Part shown: in pieces, positions 1 through 56,278 of the stretch
Layout of the letters: every line of letters starts with the position of its first letter
How positions within the stretch are numbered: the stretch's first letter is position 1
Notes under the pieces: model-generated
What the model was told of the DNA's origin: nothing
Databases searched by the model: none
Seen by the model: the letters and a program-made list of their open reading frames with translations, nothing else
Translations under genes and position numbers: made by a program
Origin: Engraulis encrasicolus
Lineage: Eukaryota; Chordata; Actinopteri; Clupeiformes; Engraulidae
Reading direction: 5' to 3'
DNA length: 64,000 nucleotides
NCBI RefSeq assembly: GCF_034702125.1
Contig: NC_085880.1
Span: 38,449,230-38,513,229, forward strand

Positions 1-116
1 TAAAATTGGCACATGTCTTATACTTACTAATTTAATCTATTTAATTAGAAAAGTTTTACTTTTTCACTGGTATGGCTCACACAGGTGACACATCTCATAA
101 GGTCAAGGAGTTGTGA
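1..116. other. Intergenic, no feature seen
   Basis: AT-rich single-copy-looking sequence before the minisatellite. No open frame or recognisable repeat. Confidence 0.3.
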
Positions 117-364
117 GTCGTACAGTACAGTAGACAGACAGGCTGACTAGTATGGGAGTATGGGAGTTTTGTGTACAGTACAGTAGACAGACAGGCTGAC
201 TAGTATGGGAGTATGGGAGTTTTGTGTACAGTACAGTAGACAGACAGGCTGACTAGTATGGGAGTATGGGAGTCGTACAGTAGACAGACAGGCTGACTAG
301 TATGGGAGTTGTGAGTCGTACAGTAGACAGACAGGCTGACTAGTATATGGGAGTATGGGAGTTT
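117..364. repeat. Minisatellite, about 5 units
   Basis: Units of roughly 38-57 bp, each with the core ACAGACAGGCTGACTAGTAT; the units differ in the number of GGGAGTAT copies. Open frames across it are artefacts of the repeat. Confidence 0.9.
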
Positions 365-1670
365 CATCATCAGGCCTCGCAGGAATTTGTCCTGACTCAC
401 ACTGAGCGCGACAGATAAGGCATATTTGTGGTCGGGGTGTGGGTGGGGATATAATGTTTGCCTTCTCCAACAACCCCCACAGTTTCGCAGTAGGTCGGAA
501 AAAGTGTAAGCCCTGTCTGTGCCGGGAAGATAATTTGGAAATCCATTGAGATTATGTATGTATATGTACAGTCTGGCAATGGAGACTTCTAATCCATTGT
601 GTTTGGGGCTATAGTATTGCTAAACACCTGATGTGCTGTATTCTTAAAATCTTGATAAAAGTCAATTATTCTGGGGGCTAGGACTTTACTTCATGTCGAC
701 ATGACATACTATGACAGATGACCCTGATGAAGGCGTAAGCCGAAACTTTGGTCTTATTAAATGTAACTGCATGAAGTTCTGAGTGTGCGACGACCATTCT
801 TTTTCAAGTTGAGTCTAATTGTCTGCCGTACGCACGTCAAATGGTGTGCGTTTACTGAAACCCAAAGAAAGACTTCGACATGACATGCTATCCCAAAAAA
901 ATATTCTACCTACTATCATTGCTTGAACTTTTGAAAAATATGCCTGAGTTGAGTTAATGTATGTTGTGTATATGACCTTGACTGAAATATACTTTGATTT
1001 TGGGTGAGCCAAATTAATGTCACATGATTGTTGTAATACATGCTACAACAAATAAACATATAACGACTTAAATCACCAACATAATCTTCACTGGTGATCT
1101 GTATTTCCAATGGAAAATTGTCCTGTGCCAGTGTATCCATGAAAGTATAAATAACGCTTTCGCAGTCTGCTGACCCCCAAAACCACAGTGTACGGTGGCT
1201 TGATAGTGTACACACTGACTAACCGGAAATACATTCTTTTCATTCAACCATAGGCCTAGTTCATCTGACATTTCTGTCTGTTGACAATTACATTCATGGC
1301 AGATTTTATACTTTTTTTCCCCAAAAGAACACGCATAACAACAGATGTAGTGCATAGAGATTTATTGAACGCCACATGAAATGAAACAAGAAGCAAAAAC
1401 AATCCATTGTATTTAGTTGTGCTAGACGCCATTTTAGAATATAAGAAGACCACACCTGTAACTTCTTCACAATCACCTCACTTTAAACAACAGTGAATCC
1501 CTTCATTCAGTCTATTATAGTCTATTATGTGTCTTCACAAATATTCTGCTGACTGATGTTGGGGCTGATTTGGGCCCTTCCCTGCTGTGATAGAGCAGAG
1601 TGTCATTTATTGACCCCAAGGGAAATTAAGTCCAGAAGCATACAGACATAAAGCCATTAGGTGTCCAGTA
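365..1670. other. Intergenic, with a hammerhead-like PLE remnant
   Basis: No gene is supported. At 728-752 there is CTGATGAAGG followed by a 3-bp stem and CCGAAAC, the motif shared with copies at 37485-37598, 58650-58790 and 63790-63957. The remainder shows no coding or repeat structure I can name. Confidence 0.35.
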
Positions 1671-1671
1671 G

Positions 1672-1826
1672 CATACATACACACATACACACATACACAC
1701 ATACATACATACATACATACATACATACACACATACATACATACATACATACATACATACATACATACATACATACATACATACATACATACATACATAC
1801 ATACATACATACATACATACATACAA
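1672..1826. repeat. (ACAT)n microsatellite
   Basis: Nearly perfect tetranucleotide array of about 38 units with a few ACAC variants. Apparent MYVC or HTYI reading frames on either strand are repeat translation. Confidence 0.95.
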
Positions 1827-1919
1827 ACACAGACATTACACACATCATTGCACATATTCGTGAATTAACCATACAGCACACACTTACATACATTTAGCCA
1901 AAGTCAGATCTCACTCTCT

Positions 1920-4150
<2,231 letters not shown>

Positions 4151-4165
4151 GCTACTTTTACTTTG

Positions 4166-4325
<160 letters not shown>

Positions 4326-5050
4326 CCACAGAATAACAATAATTAAAAAAAAACTTCCTGGCTGTGTTTTGGCCAATGAAACACAGATGTTTCTGAGCTA
4401 TTAAAATTAAAACTACAACAGACAGGCGCCTTCAGATCCAAGACTCACCTTGGGCCCAGTAGATGATTGCTCTGAGTTGCAGCAGATGACCATTCTCCAT
4501 TCATTCCTGTGGACACAGACTATGTTGCCAATCACACATTCAAAGCTAAGCCATGTGATCCATTTCTGAAGTGCACAAACGGCCAGTCCTTGATACAATG
4601 GTTCTACATACTGTACATACACAGCTACGGTACTTTCAGTTGTGTTCTTCTTAAATAGCTATCTCTCACACCATCCCTCTCTCACTCCCTCACACAGTGT
4701 GACTCTCTTTCTCTCTCTCTCTCTCTCTCTCTGTATGTGGCTCAGGCTATTTCATACGGTAAGTCAGACAGTCACTTCCCAGTAAGGAGGAAACGGTAGG
4801 AGGGAACCTCACGCCCCCTCACTATGAATCAATATGCAAGAGTTTCTGAGGAAAACATCTGACTGGCTAGTCCGGCCCCAGATTCCCATAAAACAACAAA
4901 AGAGGAAAAGAAAAAAAAGAAAAACACTTCCCAGGCAGTTGAGGAACTAGGAATTCCCCGTGAGCTAAGCAGTATGTTTGCCAGCCATGCAGGGTGTGTG
5001 TGTGTGGTGTGTGTCTGCGTGTCGGTGTGGGGGCAGATGGAGTGTGTGGG

Positions 5051-5090
5051 GGAGGAGGAGGAGGAGGAGGAGGAGGAGGAGGAGGAGGGG
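5051..5090. repeat. (GGA)n microsatellite
   Basis: About 12 GGA units inside otherwise non-coding sequence; the poly-Glu, poly-Arg and poly-Pro frames are repeat artefacts. Confidence 0.9.
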
Positions 5091-6019
5091 GGGTGGCACT
5101 CAGGGACGGGGGAGCATAGCTGCTGTCATCGCCAAAAAATGCAGTGTCATTCTTACCGTTAATAGCAGTAAGTTTCATTATGAAACAGCCGTGGCCATTT
5201 TATACACCATCCAATAAAAGATCTCTGCTGAGATAACGCTCGTGCTCCAGACTTTCAGCTCTGACACACCTGAAAACACATCATGTGACAACTATGACCA
5301 AAAAAATGTGAAAAGCCTTATCCATGATAAGGAACTTTTTTTTTTAACAAACAAAATGCTACAAAAACAAGAAGAGAGGCCAGTGAACAGCCATTTAAAA
5401 GTCACCACAAAAATGAGAGTCCACTTTCAGATAAGTCCTCTCATGCAGGTGGGATAAGTTGCAATTGACATTTTGCGCAGGACTTCAGAAACAGACCTGG
5501 CTTTCATGCTGCTGTTTGAACACTGGGGAAATTGGCTGCAAAGGTCAGTGATCCCATTTCCTTTCTCCTCACAGTCCTGGACACAGACATTTACGGCATC
5601 TCACTGCTTTCACTAACAGTTCAGTCAGCAGTCAGTCACCACACCTTGAAAAGCACCATAAAACACAGTGTTGTGTATTCTTAACATTTGATCTGTAGCC
5701 TACACGAATATCTGGCATGATTCAATTCAGTTGTCTCTCAAAAATAATAACGTTTATACTATAAATTATAGGCTACATTGATGGCATTTTAAAGAGTTGG
5801 TCTAGGCCTAATGCACCAGTTTCATGACAGAACTCAAAGATAGAGACTAAATATTGTATAGAATTCATCACAATAACCAAGCAAGGCATCACTGACAGAC
5901 AGACAAGCAAGGCTACCCTGACAAGCCACCTCGGTTGCCTTCAGATTTCTGAATCAGGAAGAACCACTGAGGACGAACAAGAAGGCAAAAACTCAAATGA
6001 CCATCATTCCATTCTCGGC

Positions 6020-6068
6020 GGGCTGTACTTCCGTGTTCAAAATTCTCCTCCCACAAAAAATGGCGGCA
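6020..6068 (+). promoter_or_regulatory. slf2: Probable slf2 core promoter with ETS and YY1-like motifs
   Basis: ACTTCCG (6027-6033, ETS type) lies 24 nt upstream of AAAATGGCGGC (6057-6067, YY1 type). This pair is common at TATA-less housekeeping vertebrate promoters, where YY1-type sites sit at the start of transcription. No TATA box is present. Placement as the slf2 promoter is inferred from its position 5 kb upstream of the first coding exon on the same strand. Confidence 0.45.
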
Positions 6069-6232
6069 GTGTGAACAGTGGGTAGTTTTAAAAACAACGA
6101 TACGAATTCATATTTACCTGCAAAAAAACTCCACAAAATATACGTGACAAGACCTAATTTACGAGAAGGCCAGATAGTCACTTGTGTTCAAGGAAAACGA
6201 CGCATTTCCCGAGGGTCAGCAGACTCTGACAG
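6060..6232 (+). other. slf2: Candidate non-coding first exon of slf2
   Basis: Sequence downstream of the ETS/YY1-like promoter ends in a good donor, ACAG|GTAACT, at 6233. It contains a four-codon upstream ORF (ATG at 6060, TGA at 6072-6074) and no long reading frame. The first coding exon begins with its ATG directly at a splice acceptor, so an upstream non-coding exon is required; this is the best candidate. RNA evidence would be needed to confirm the start and donor. Confidence 0.4.
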
Positions 6233-6789
6233 GTAACTTAAAGCTAACATTGATTAGCTTTCTAAAAGTAACAGAAGGCTGATGGAACAAAGTAACAACA
6301 AAGTGCAATGATTTCCGCTGTACATAATTGTCGGTTACAGTGTTGCTTTCATTGTTGAAACGTGTGCTGCTGCCTGCCTTTCTTTAAACTGTTTTGACAG
6401 TTTGGCGTGTTGTGCTTTCCTACTGTAGGCTACTGTGTTCACAGCATGCCCCCCCTGCCAAACATTATTTCACGTGGCCTATATCTGACCAATAATACCT
6501 GTGTTACCGTCCTATGAGCAGCTAGTAGGCCTACTTAAAAATCTAAATATTATAGACTGTCCTCCTTTATTGCTTGCGTTCCTTTTCTGGCTCTCTGGGA
6601 CTCGCTCTGAGAATCTCCCCAGCTGTTGACCGAATCAAACTAACGTTGTAGAGTTGTAAGCAGCAGTGATATTGTATTTACAATCTGCATGTAAAACTAT
6701 GACAGTTATTTGTTAATACTAAATTGTAAGTAGGCTACCACTTAGGCCTAACTGATTGGAGTAAGCCAGTAAGTGAGAGTGAAAGTGAA

Positions 6790-7080
6790 AGCCCAAGTGG
6801 GAAACTCCAACTCCCATTGTCATTGTGACACAGCACACAAGTGAACACTGCATTCAACGAAATTGCATTTATGGCTCACCCGTGCAAGGGGGCAGCCCCT
6901 AATGGCACCCCAAGGGAGTAGTGCGGCGGGACAGTACCAAGCTCGGGGTACCTCAGTCATGGTGGAGGATGGGGGAGAGCATTGGTTATTTACTCCCCCC
7001 ACCAACCTGGTGGGTCGGAGTCGAACTGGCAACCTTGGGCTACAAGTCTGATGCCCTAACCGCTTACTCATGACTGCCCC
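6790..7080 (-). repeat. tRNA-derived SINE, family B, minus strand
   Basis: On the minus strand the element starts with an A-box-like GCAGTCATGAGTAAGCGGTT followed by a B box, GGTTGCCAGTTCGACTCC. It ends in ATGGGAGTTGGAGTTTCC. The related partial copy at 29828-30004 carries an 18-bp target duplication, consistent with LINE-driven retroposition. Confidence 0.7.
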
Positions 7081-7702
7081 TGACTGAACTGAACAAGTAC
7101 TTCTCAGACTGTGCATGTTATCAAGCACCTACCTTATTGTCAGCCCCACTGCACTGATTTTACAGCGTTGTGATTTTGAGGCGTGGCCCAAATGTGTGCC
7201 TTTGAAGTCTTTGCAGTCTAAATGCACATAGATGGTGTATATGACCACCCATGGGGGCTTTGAACATGGTTTAGTGATAAAAGCAGGCTTAACCTATAGG
7301 AAGTGATATACCTGCAGACATGATTTAGTTACGAAAGTGATGACTACAGGCTCATATTAATTTACCATTACCACAAGGTTAACTAAACCTGGTTTACCAC
7401 TGAACCAGCTTCTTAGTGTAACCCCCCTGGAGTCAAGGATGAGTCACGAGTCATCCTACTCCAGCCTGAGCCTCAAACACATAGCGCAGCCTAGTAGGGC
7501 TGCTTGATTATGAGAACAATCAAGATCACGATGATTTCAGTCAATATTGCTATGTTTTTCATATTATATTTCTTTTAAAGATTGTACTGTTCAACAATTC
7601 AAAACCTTCCCTCCCTTCAGCAGAGTGGAGGGCCATAAAGAAACACGCAGTGGTGCTCTGCATGAGTGTTGGGTAGCAAGTCTGCTCTGTGCTCGCAATG
7701 GC

Positions 7703-8064
7703 TTAAAGGGACACTGTGCAGGAAATGTTCAAAAAAGGTACTGCAACTATGCTGCTCATTGAAACTTGGCTGCCTATTGCCAAATTTGAACATGAANTGT
7801 NACTTAGTAATAAACACATATTTTCTAGTATGGTCCAAGTACAGTCATTTTTGCAGCTAAAAATGGCTATTTTTGGAAATTCAAAATGGTGGACCATGGA
7901 GAAGATCCCCCTTTTCATGTATGAAAAGTGCAATTTTTCCAGTCATAATGAATACTTAGAATTTGATGCTGGTGGTAAGTATTCATGAAAAAAGTAACAT
8001 TAGTGAATGGGTAGCATGAATTCTGGAAATAAACAACTGAAAATCTCACACAGTGTCCCTTTAA
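7703..8064. mobile_element. TTAA-flanked MITE, family AGGGACACTGTG (copy 1)
   Basis: TTAA target sequences at 7703-7706 and 8061-8064 enclose inverted termini AAGGGACACTGTG / CACAGTGTCCCTTT. A second copy is at 20031-20390 and a fragment at 29099-29275. TTAA duplication points to piggyBac- or Kolobok-type transposition. It has no coding capacity and includes N at 7797 and 7801. Confidence 0.8.
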
Positions 8065-9113
8065 GTGGAGTAAAATGTATTGTGCTTAGTGTAACCTATA
8101 GTATTAGTGCAGTATAGACAAATGACAAAAATATTGTTTCAACTCGATATTATTAAATTTCATATTGTTTGACAGCACTTTTGATATCACAATATAAATT
8201 TGATGTATTGCACAGCCCTGGTGCCTAGGCTGCTAAAGCCTACTGGCTCACTCTCTGTGTAACGAAGTCCTTAAAGAAAACCACAAAACTGCTTTTGCAC
8301 AATGCTTGCATCAACATTAAGGCAAAAAAAAAGGCCGGTAATCTGATATCGCTGCTAATCTGTTGCTTCAGGAGTCTGTCCTACCTCTTCAACTCCTCTT
8401 GTTCTACCTTTGCATTGTTAAGATATACAATACTAATAATAATAATTTTTTAAAAATCACTTTCACACTGTCAATTAGCTGTGAATTAACTTACCTCACC
8501 AGATGTATCCATGAGTTCATGGGAAGCTGGTTCAGGAGTGAACCAGGTAAAGTTAAGATGGTAAATCGTCTCTAATTGGAGAGCCTGGAGTCATCATTTT
8601 CTTAGTATGGGCCTCAGGTCTATGCCTGAAAAGAGCAAACTTGTGGCACAGGGTCGGCAATGTCATTTTGGCTGTCCCAAATGTAAACATAAATTGAATT
8701 GATGAATGCTACACAGCAACTGACCAATAAGCTGTACTTTTACACATTTACTGAAGTAAATAGCACAATGCATCGCAATAATGCGCAATAATACATGAAT
8801 CGCAATGCATTGGTATAGAATCGCATTGCAGCATGTGTATCGTGAAGCAAATTGAATCATGAAACCCTTTGCCAATACCCACCCCTACCAGCAACTAGGC
8901 AGGTCAGATACCGCAGATAGAGTAAACTGTTGGGCAAGAGCAGGAAGTGCGGGGCCAAGCAATCAGAACAGCTTCAAAGACACTTCAAAGTTGTCTAGAC
9001 CCAGCCAGCTCTGCCTGTGGCTGAGTAACTGCCCTGGGTCACAACCAGAAAGCAGTGACTGGTGAAATTATAAAAATGGTACAATCCATATTTGGAGCAA
9101 AGGGATCCTAATG

Positions 9114-9355
9114 CTGGGTCAAAGACGTCCAAAAAGGAATTGTCATTCAGTGTAACGGATACCTTCTGCTGACTGTAACTGTAAGAAACATGACTCTTTT
9201 TATTTTATTTTTTTCCAGTGAATTCATGAAAGCCTCGGCTGTCATCCATTCACTTGAAACAATTTAAAAATCTTGTTTTTTTTACAGTTACAGTCAGCAG
9301 AAGGTGTCCGTTACACTGAATGACAGTTTCTTTTTGGACGTCTTTGACCCAGCCG
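9114..9355. mobile_element. MITE with about 70-bp terminal inverted repeats
   Basis: CTGGGTCAAAGACGTCC at the left end matches GGACGTCTTTGACCCAG at the right, and the complementarity continues through AACGGATACCTTCTGCTGAC. The loop is about 95 nt. I found no clear target duplication. Confidence 0.75.
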
Positions 9356-10067
9356 CAAGGTTTTAGGCTGTTTTCATGACTAGAGGAAACCGGATGGTGC
9401 ATCAGGCAACGTGGGGGAAAGAGTGAGATAGGAAGTCATCATCTTTCTACAGACACTGATCTCAAGATCCAGCAGACTGCAAGTTCAGATTGCTTATGTT
9501 GTTGTTGTTGTTGGGTTTTTTTATTTTTTATAAATAAGTACACGTGGGCACAGCACATGGAAATATGATGTATTCATTCATTTTACTTTTGAAAATTGTG
9601 GGTTTGCCATATTTACACATAGAAAAAAGTACTGGCTTTTCTGTATATCCTTAAAGCTCTGAGCGGCATGAGCCATTGCAAAAGATAGGTGCAATGCAAT
9701 AGTGGCAGGTGTGCAAAAAATACACACAGTGCAGCACAATAGAGTAGCTTGTTGGACACATTATGCAAATGATCAACAGCAGAGCAGCGCGTAGTATGAC
9801 AGTGGTGCATTCGTTGTAAAATGCAAAAGACTGACTTCTTTTGCCTGACACACATAGTATTGTGTCCGTTTTGCTTGCACACAGTCTTTGTGGACCTCGC
9901 TGAAGGTTTGGTAAGCTGTCTATCTCATTTGGTGGATCAATCAATGTACGTATCATTGCAGCCGTGCCAACGTGATTTATTGAATTCATTAAATTGTGTA
10001 ATGTTTTGAAATCTAGGCTGGTGGGGCATGGCATTCTGCCTCCGAACTGCACTCATTCCTCTGTTTT

Positions 10068-10262
10068 TTTCACAGTATTTTTGCCTTTATTGTTTATAAG
10101 ATAGTCAAGAGTATGACAGGAAGAGAGTGGGAGGGAGAGTTAGAGATGGGTCAGGGCTGGCAAAGGACCCAGGCCGGACTGACTCGAACCTGGGTCGCCA
10201 CATGTGGGCAATGCAAGCCCATATTATTGGGGGCGTAGTGCGCTGCGCCACAGTGCCCCCCT
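10068..10262 (-). repeat. tRNA-derived SINE, family A, minus strand
   Basis: On the minus strand: CACTGTGGCGCAGCGCACTA (A-box region), GGTTCGAGTC (B box), then a tail with ATAAAGGCAAAAATAC. This is a common fish SINE layout. Confidence 0.75.
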
Positions 10263-10274
10263 CCCCACTCCTTT

Positions 10275-10690
10275 GTTTTTAAGATGTTTAAGGGCTTTTT
10301 GAGTCTTTCATCATATGACGGGAAGAGAGTGGGAGAGAGATGGGCCGGGGCAGGAGATATTACCAGAGAGAGTAGAGAGAAAGAGAGAGGTTCCATTGGC
10401 CCATTGTTTCCGGGTTCTATTATTGCAAAGGGGAGGGGGGGAAATCCCCCTTTAGGCAGACCTAGGCAGACCTAAGGACTGTTCTATTCAATGCTAGGAG
10501 TATTATGACACGCCCCTTTAGGCAGACCGGAACCTGGTCATGTTAGGTGCCCATAGCAACCTATTACATTGGCATATCTCTATATACTTAAAGAATCTCT
10601 GATATTACCTTGACCGGAGTCTAACCCGGGTCGCCATGGGCATGTAAGCCCATATGTGAGGGCCTTAGCCCCCTGCACTCCAGTGGCCCC
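10275..10690 (-). repeat. Interrupted SINE, family A, minus strand
   Basis: The tail part (10275-10350) and the head with a B-box relative (10610-10690) are separated by about 250 bp of unrelated sequence, so the copy was split by insertion or rearrangement. Confidence 0.55.
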
Positions 10691-10712
10691 TGGTCTCACT
10701 TCACTGTTGTTG

Positions 10713-10835
10713 TCAAGTCAAGTCAAGTCCAGTCAGCTTTTATTGTCAGTTTCGTCATATGCACAGGTCATACAAGGAAATTGAAATTATGTTTTCTCTC
10801 TATACCAGGAAAGGACATAGACACACATACACAGG
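10713..10835 (-). mobile_element. 5'-truncated L2-type LINE, 3' end only, minus strand
   Basis: On the minus strand it reads TGTATGACCTGTGCATATGA, then GACAATAAA and TGACTTGACTTGAC repeats, the same tail as the L2 element ending at 36755. Confidence 0.75.
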
Positions 10836-11273
10836 ACTGATGCCGTGTTGTTGTTGTCACCAAACGGATTTCACTTAAACTTGACTTAAGTCTATGCTAG
10901 GTTGTAGTTATTTACTGGAATGTTTTTTTGGCTGGCTTTTCTGATAACTGAATCTGATTGGTTGTTGGTGATACTGGCCCTTCAACCTGAATAATGTTAT
11001 GCACCGTTGAATGAGGTGTTGAAGTTTTTGCCTTATTGTCAACAGATTTCCGTGGGTAGTTTGCACTTGAGAACTGTAACTGGTAGGCTATATATTTCCT
11101 CAACTATTACACAAGTGTTCAATTTAAGATTTAATATTTGTCTGTTTTCCTGAGCCCAGAGTTTTTTTGTTTTACAGCATTACAAATTAAAAAGTGTATT
11201 TTATACAGAATTCAAATGTCATCATCATGGCCTTACTGTCTAACTCCCTAACGTCAACTCTAATTCCATGCAG

Positions 11274-52609
<41,336 letters not shown>

Positions 52610-52815
52610 AGGAGGACAACTTGAAGGAAACAATGTTGACAAAATGCTCTAGGGTTCAGTTCAGTTCAGGTACTTTTTTTGTATAAAAGATGTTCAATTG
52701 TATATTTTTTTTCTTTGTATATCAATTTGTATAAAGATGAATGTCAAGTTTTCTTTTTTGTTATGCTCTGAATTTGTAATTACAAATAAAGTGTTAGTTT
52801 GCTGTATACGTTGCT
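52610..52815 (+). terminator. slf2: slf2 3' UTR and poly(A) signal
   Basis: A short 3' UTR follows the stop. The canonical AATAAA is at 52785-52790, followed within about 35 nt by GT-rich sequence, so cleavage is expected near 52805-52815. Confidence 0.75.
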
Positions 52816-55780
52816 CAATGTTGTGCAATTACTTGAAAAGGTCTTCCGTGTAAGATTTCTTCCAACTTTCTAGAGTGACAATACATACAATACTTACTGT
52901 CAGGGTTGGACTGGCCATCTGGCATAGTGGACATTTCCCGGTGGGCCCTGCACCTTCCTTTTACATTTCTGAAAATACGGTGAATCAGTTCTGTGCCGCT
53001 AATTATGAGGGGCCCCTTAAAGCCAGTTCCTTGAGCCCTTTTTCTCCACCAGTTCAGCCCTGCCTACTGTTGTGAGTGTCATGCTCATGTCATAGCAAGT
53101 GGCATGAATATGTTGGGCCTGTGTTGTGTTCTGTGTTACCTAATCCCTGATTAGGCAAGGTGGAGGATGGTTTAACACAAATAAGAGCAGCACTGAAAAG
53201 AACAGGGTTTTTGGTTAGTGAACACATGATCAGTTTTCACACTGGACCTTCAAAGAAATTGAAATGCCTAAGGAAAGTCAGAGGGTGGCGCTGGCGGCAC
53301 ATTGTTTGCCCTAACCAAAACATACAGCACTTGTCCCACATTAGTTGTGACCGACCGTAAGTTAACTGACAATAGATGCGTGCATATTTTTTACAGCAAT
53401 TAATTATTTGTCACCTCATTGGTTTCAAATTCTGCTTGATTTATGTTCTGTATTTCGGGGTTTCACATGCAACTCAAGACATGATTTTGCTATGGCCAGT
53501 GTGTCTACACTACAGCCTAGTGCATTTAGAACTACCGTAGCCTAACTTAATTTCTCTGAAGGCACTGAACTTGGTCAGACAGTGGTGCTATCATTCTTTG
53601 GGGCAGCTCACTCACACTACTTATTTGTGCTTCGCAATCATAGGCTACACGGAGAGTAGATGAACTGGCTTAAATCAGTGCGTTATAACGGGTCTGTTCA
53701 TGAAGGTAAAACAAGAAGTTGTCAGTGTTACTGACAAAATCTCGTGAATATCGTGATGGACCACGCTGATTTGATTGCGGGTTTCGGGCCCGGTCTAGTG
53801 ACAACAGCACACGATGATGCATGTGATGGGCGTGTTTAAAAATCCCAACCTCTTCGCCAGAGTAGCCTATCTGTCAGATGGTGCGCATGGATAACGAAGA
53901 CGGTTCTTGCGTGGACTGTCCCGTAGTTCTACTGTAGTTGCACCCTTCTAGTAGCTGGATATTTCATGTAGCCTAATTGGAAAGGAACACAACTCGTCTT
54001 ATTCGGAACTGTTGGATGGATTGTAAATCAGCTATGCGTGACTCGTGCGCCTACTTGAACTCAACGTTGTAATCACTGGATGGAAAAGACGCCTGACTGA
54101 GAATGCCACCACTGGTAAATATTCCATTTAGATACTTTGACAAGCGGTAGGTGATTGAACTTTGAGGTAAATTTGGGGTATTTATTACAGCCGAGGAATG
54201 CAAGTGTAAAAATCATGACAATTTGGGTTTTTGTTTTGAAACGCTGCATGCAATAAGTTAGATCAGCTTTGGAAATGGGACACTTGAGTTGCTTGTTAAT
54301 AATTCGCACGAGCAAGCTGTTAATCATTCATTTGGTCCATATACCGTTTGATGAACGCAATATCTTAAAGTGACAAGCTTTGTGTGTATGTCATAATAAA
54401 TGGGGGAAAAGAGGCTATGATTTATGAAGAGACGTCTTCAGCCTACCACAGTCCCCCCACGTGTCATAACTAATGCAGGTGGATATAAAAAGGTACCCCG
54501 AGGTAGCTGATTGTCTTGATAACATGTCTCATCACATGCGCGGTTTCTAATCATGGGCCAATGTTTTGGTGGAGTATAAAGACCCTGTTATAAAAACTGA
54601 TTTCGTTTGAGAGCAGAGAACACGTCTCAGCAGGTTGTCTTTGGCAGTTTCTTGTTTTGGCTACTCTTAAAATTTGTCCAGTCAGGGGATACTCTCTGCG
54701 TTCGTCAAACTCCTCCAGCTCCTGAGTCAACCTGCTTTCAAGCAGCTGTGATGAAGTTGTCCGTTTCTTGCTGCTCGAGGCGCTCATTAAAATGTCAAAA
54801 CAAACCGCGCACATTTCGAATGCGTTTAAGTAGCCCAACTATTTGCCAAACAAATTACGCACAGCTCACCAAACTAGCAGTGGCGATTGCCGCAGCTGCA
54901 TGAGCAACGCTGGGTAGCCTATTCGGTGTTTTGTTTTAGTTTAGATGCCCCAGTGTGACATTGCGTTGTGGTTATATTCTTCGTTGCATGATGTAACATC
55001 TGAAGAGTTCAGATGCAAAACCCCCTAAGTGCCTTTTCCGAAAATAATCTTAATTCATTTTTATTTAATATAAAGCTATCAAATTTGCATATTATTTATT
55101 TTATTTATGTAATATAACTATTTATATGTATTATCAAGGACATGAATGTAAACAAACCAACAACGGGCTTCTCTAAAAAATATAGAATTGCAGGTCTTCA
55201 GAAATGGAGTTAGGGGTTTTTGCATCTGAACTCTTCATCTGTGTCCCATGTTCAGTGTGTAGGCTACCAATGCAACACTTGGTTAAAATATATTCAGCTC
55301 CAGTAGGACTTTGTGCGTCATGCACATCACAGCTTGAGTAGCCCTCGATGTAAATCTACAAGGTCCTACAGCAGAACACAAGAACCTTGGTACAGCCATG
55401 GCACGGACATAACATCTATTCCCCCCACCCAAAAGCCAAAAGCTATGTTTTCTTGACAGTATGAACCAAAAGCTTTGAACAAAGCATCTCTTTATATAGA
55501 GATACATTCAGTTTCTCAATTGATGGTTCGGTTGTCCCAAATGTCCTCCTAGTTCTTTGGCCTCTTCAGTTGGAAAGTCATTCCCCCGGCTTCTTTTATA
55601 TGTCTCGATCTGAGACTGACACAGTCCCTCATTGTTTGGCAGTCTTAAGGTCATTCACAGACATAGGATAGCCTACCAACAGGATCAGCTACTACTCTTA
55701 AGCAAGCGCAAAGTTTTGTGACAGCAAGGGAGAGTGTTCCAAACGTTTTTTGTTTGTGTATTTGCTTGTTGGTTTGCCAT
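52816..55780. other. Downstream intergenic sequence, possible 5' region of the next gene
   Basis: No coding exon is convincing. A CCAAT box (54558-54562) precedes TATAAA (54575-54580); about 30 nt further a transcript could start. A donor-like CACTG|GTAAAT occurs at 54115. In other vertebrates SEMA4G follows SLF2, so upstream exons of sema4g would be expected here, but nothing recognisable is encoded. Confidence 0.3.
54558..54605 (+). promoter_or_regulatory. Candidate TATA/CCAAT promoter
   Basis: CCAAT at 54558-54562 and TATAAA at 54575-54580 are closer together than is usual. The gene downstream is unknown. Confidence 0.25.
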
Positions 55781-55784
55781 AAAG

Positions 55785-55890
<106 letters not shown>

Positions 55891-56278
55891 GTGTATGTAC
55901 AGTACTAAACTGTGTGTGCTGGCGTGCGTGCTTGTATGTGTGCGCGCCCTGTGTGAATGGAGAAACTGAACACACAAGATAAGAGGAAGGAAACAAATAG
56001 GGGTATTGATAAATAGCCTTGTGTTGGAGACATCACTGAAAGAGAAGGCCCATCCTCATAATGTGCAATGTTCCTCCAGTGTACTGCTATAGGAGCTGTG
56101 GAAAATACTTACTACCATAGTACTTCATTGCTGCATTACACAGAGGCTTGGTAATGTGCTATGAGTTGGTCACTGCCATTCTCGTAACAGCAATGTTGAT
56201 TATCACAGGGACATGTCTTAACTGATTAAACTCTCCTGTGAGGGGGACCGTGGAAGCACATCCTCATTGCTTCACCAG

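Larger units (their letters stand above)
6233..11273. other. Probable slf2 intron 1, repeat-rich
   Basis: No coding exon is seen. It contains tRNA-derived SINE copies (6790-7080, 10068-10262, 10275-10690), a TTAA MITE (7703-8064, with two N bases at 7797 and 7801), parts of a palindromic MITE family (7385-7432, 8485-8590), a MITE with about 70-bp terminal inverted repeats (9114-9355), and a 3' L2 fragment (10713-10835). The acceptor is CCATGCAG at 11266-11273. Confidence 0.4.

Noticed and set aside
728..752. Canonical hammerhead ribozyme
   Set aside because: Core strands are present but the stem II junction has an extra A and no convincing stems I and III; kept only as a hammerhead-like finding.
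6060..6074. Initiator of slf2 at the ATG in the YY1-like motif
   Set aside because: It stops after four codons; it can only be a short upstream ORF.
54750..54903. Small ORF starting MKLSVSCCSRRSL
   Set aside because: No signal peptide plus cleavage pattern or family resemblance, and no splice context; likely chance.
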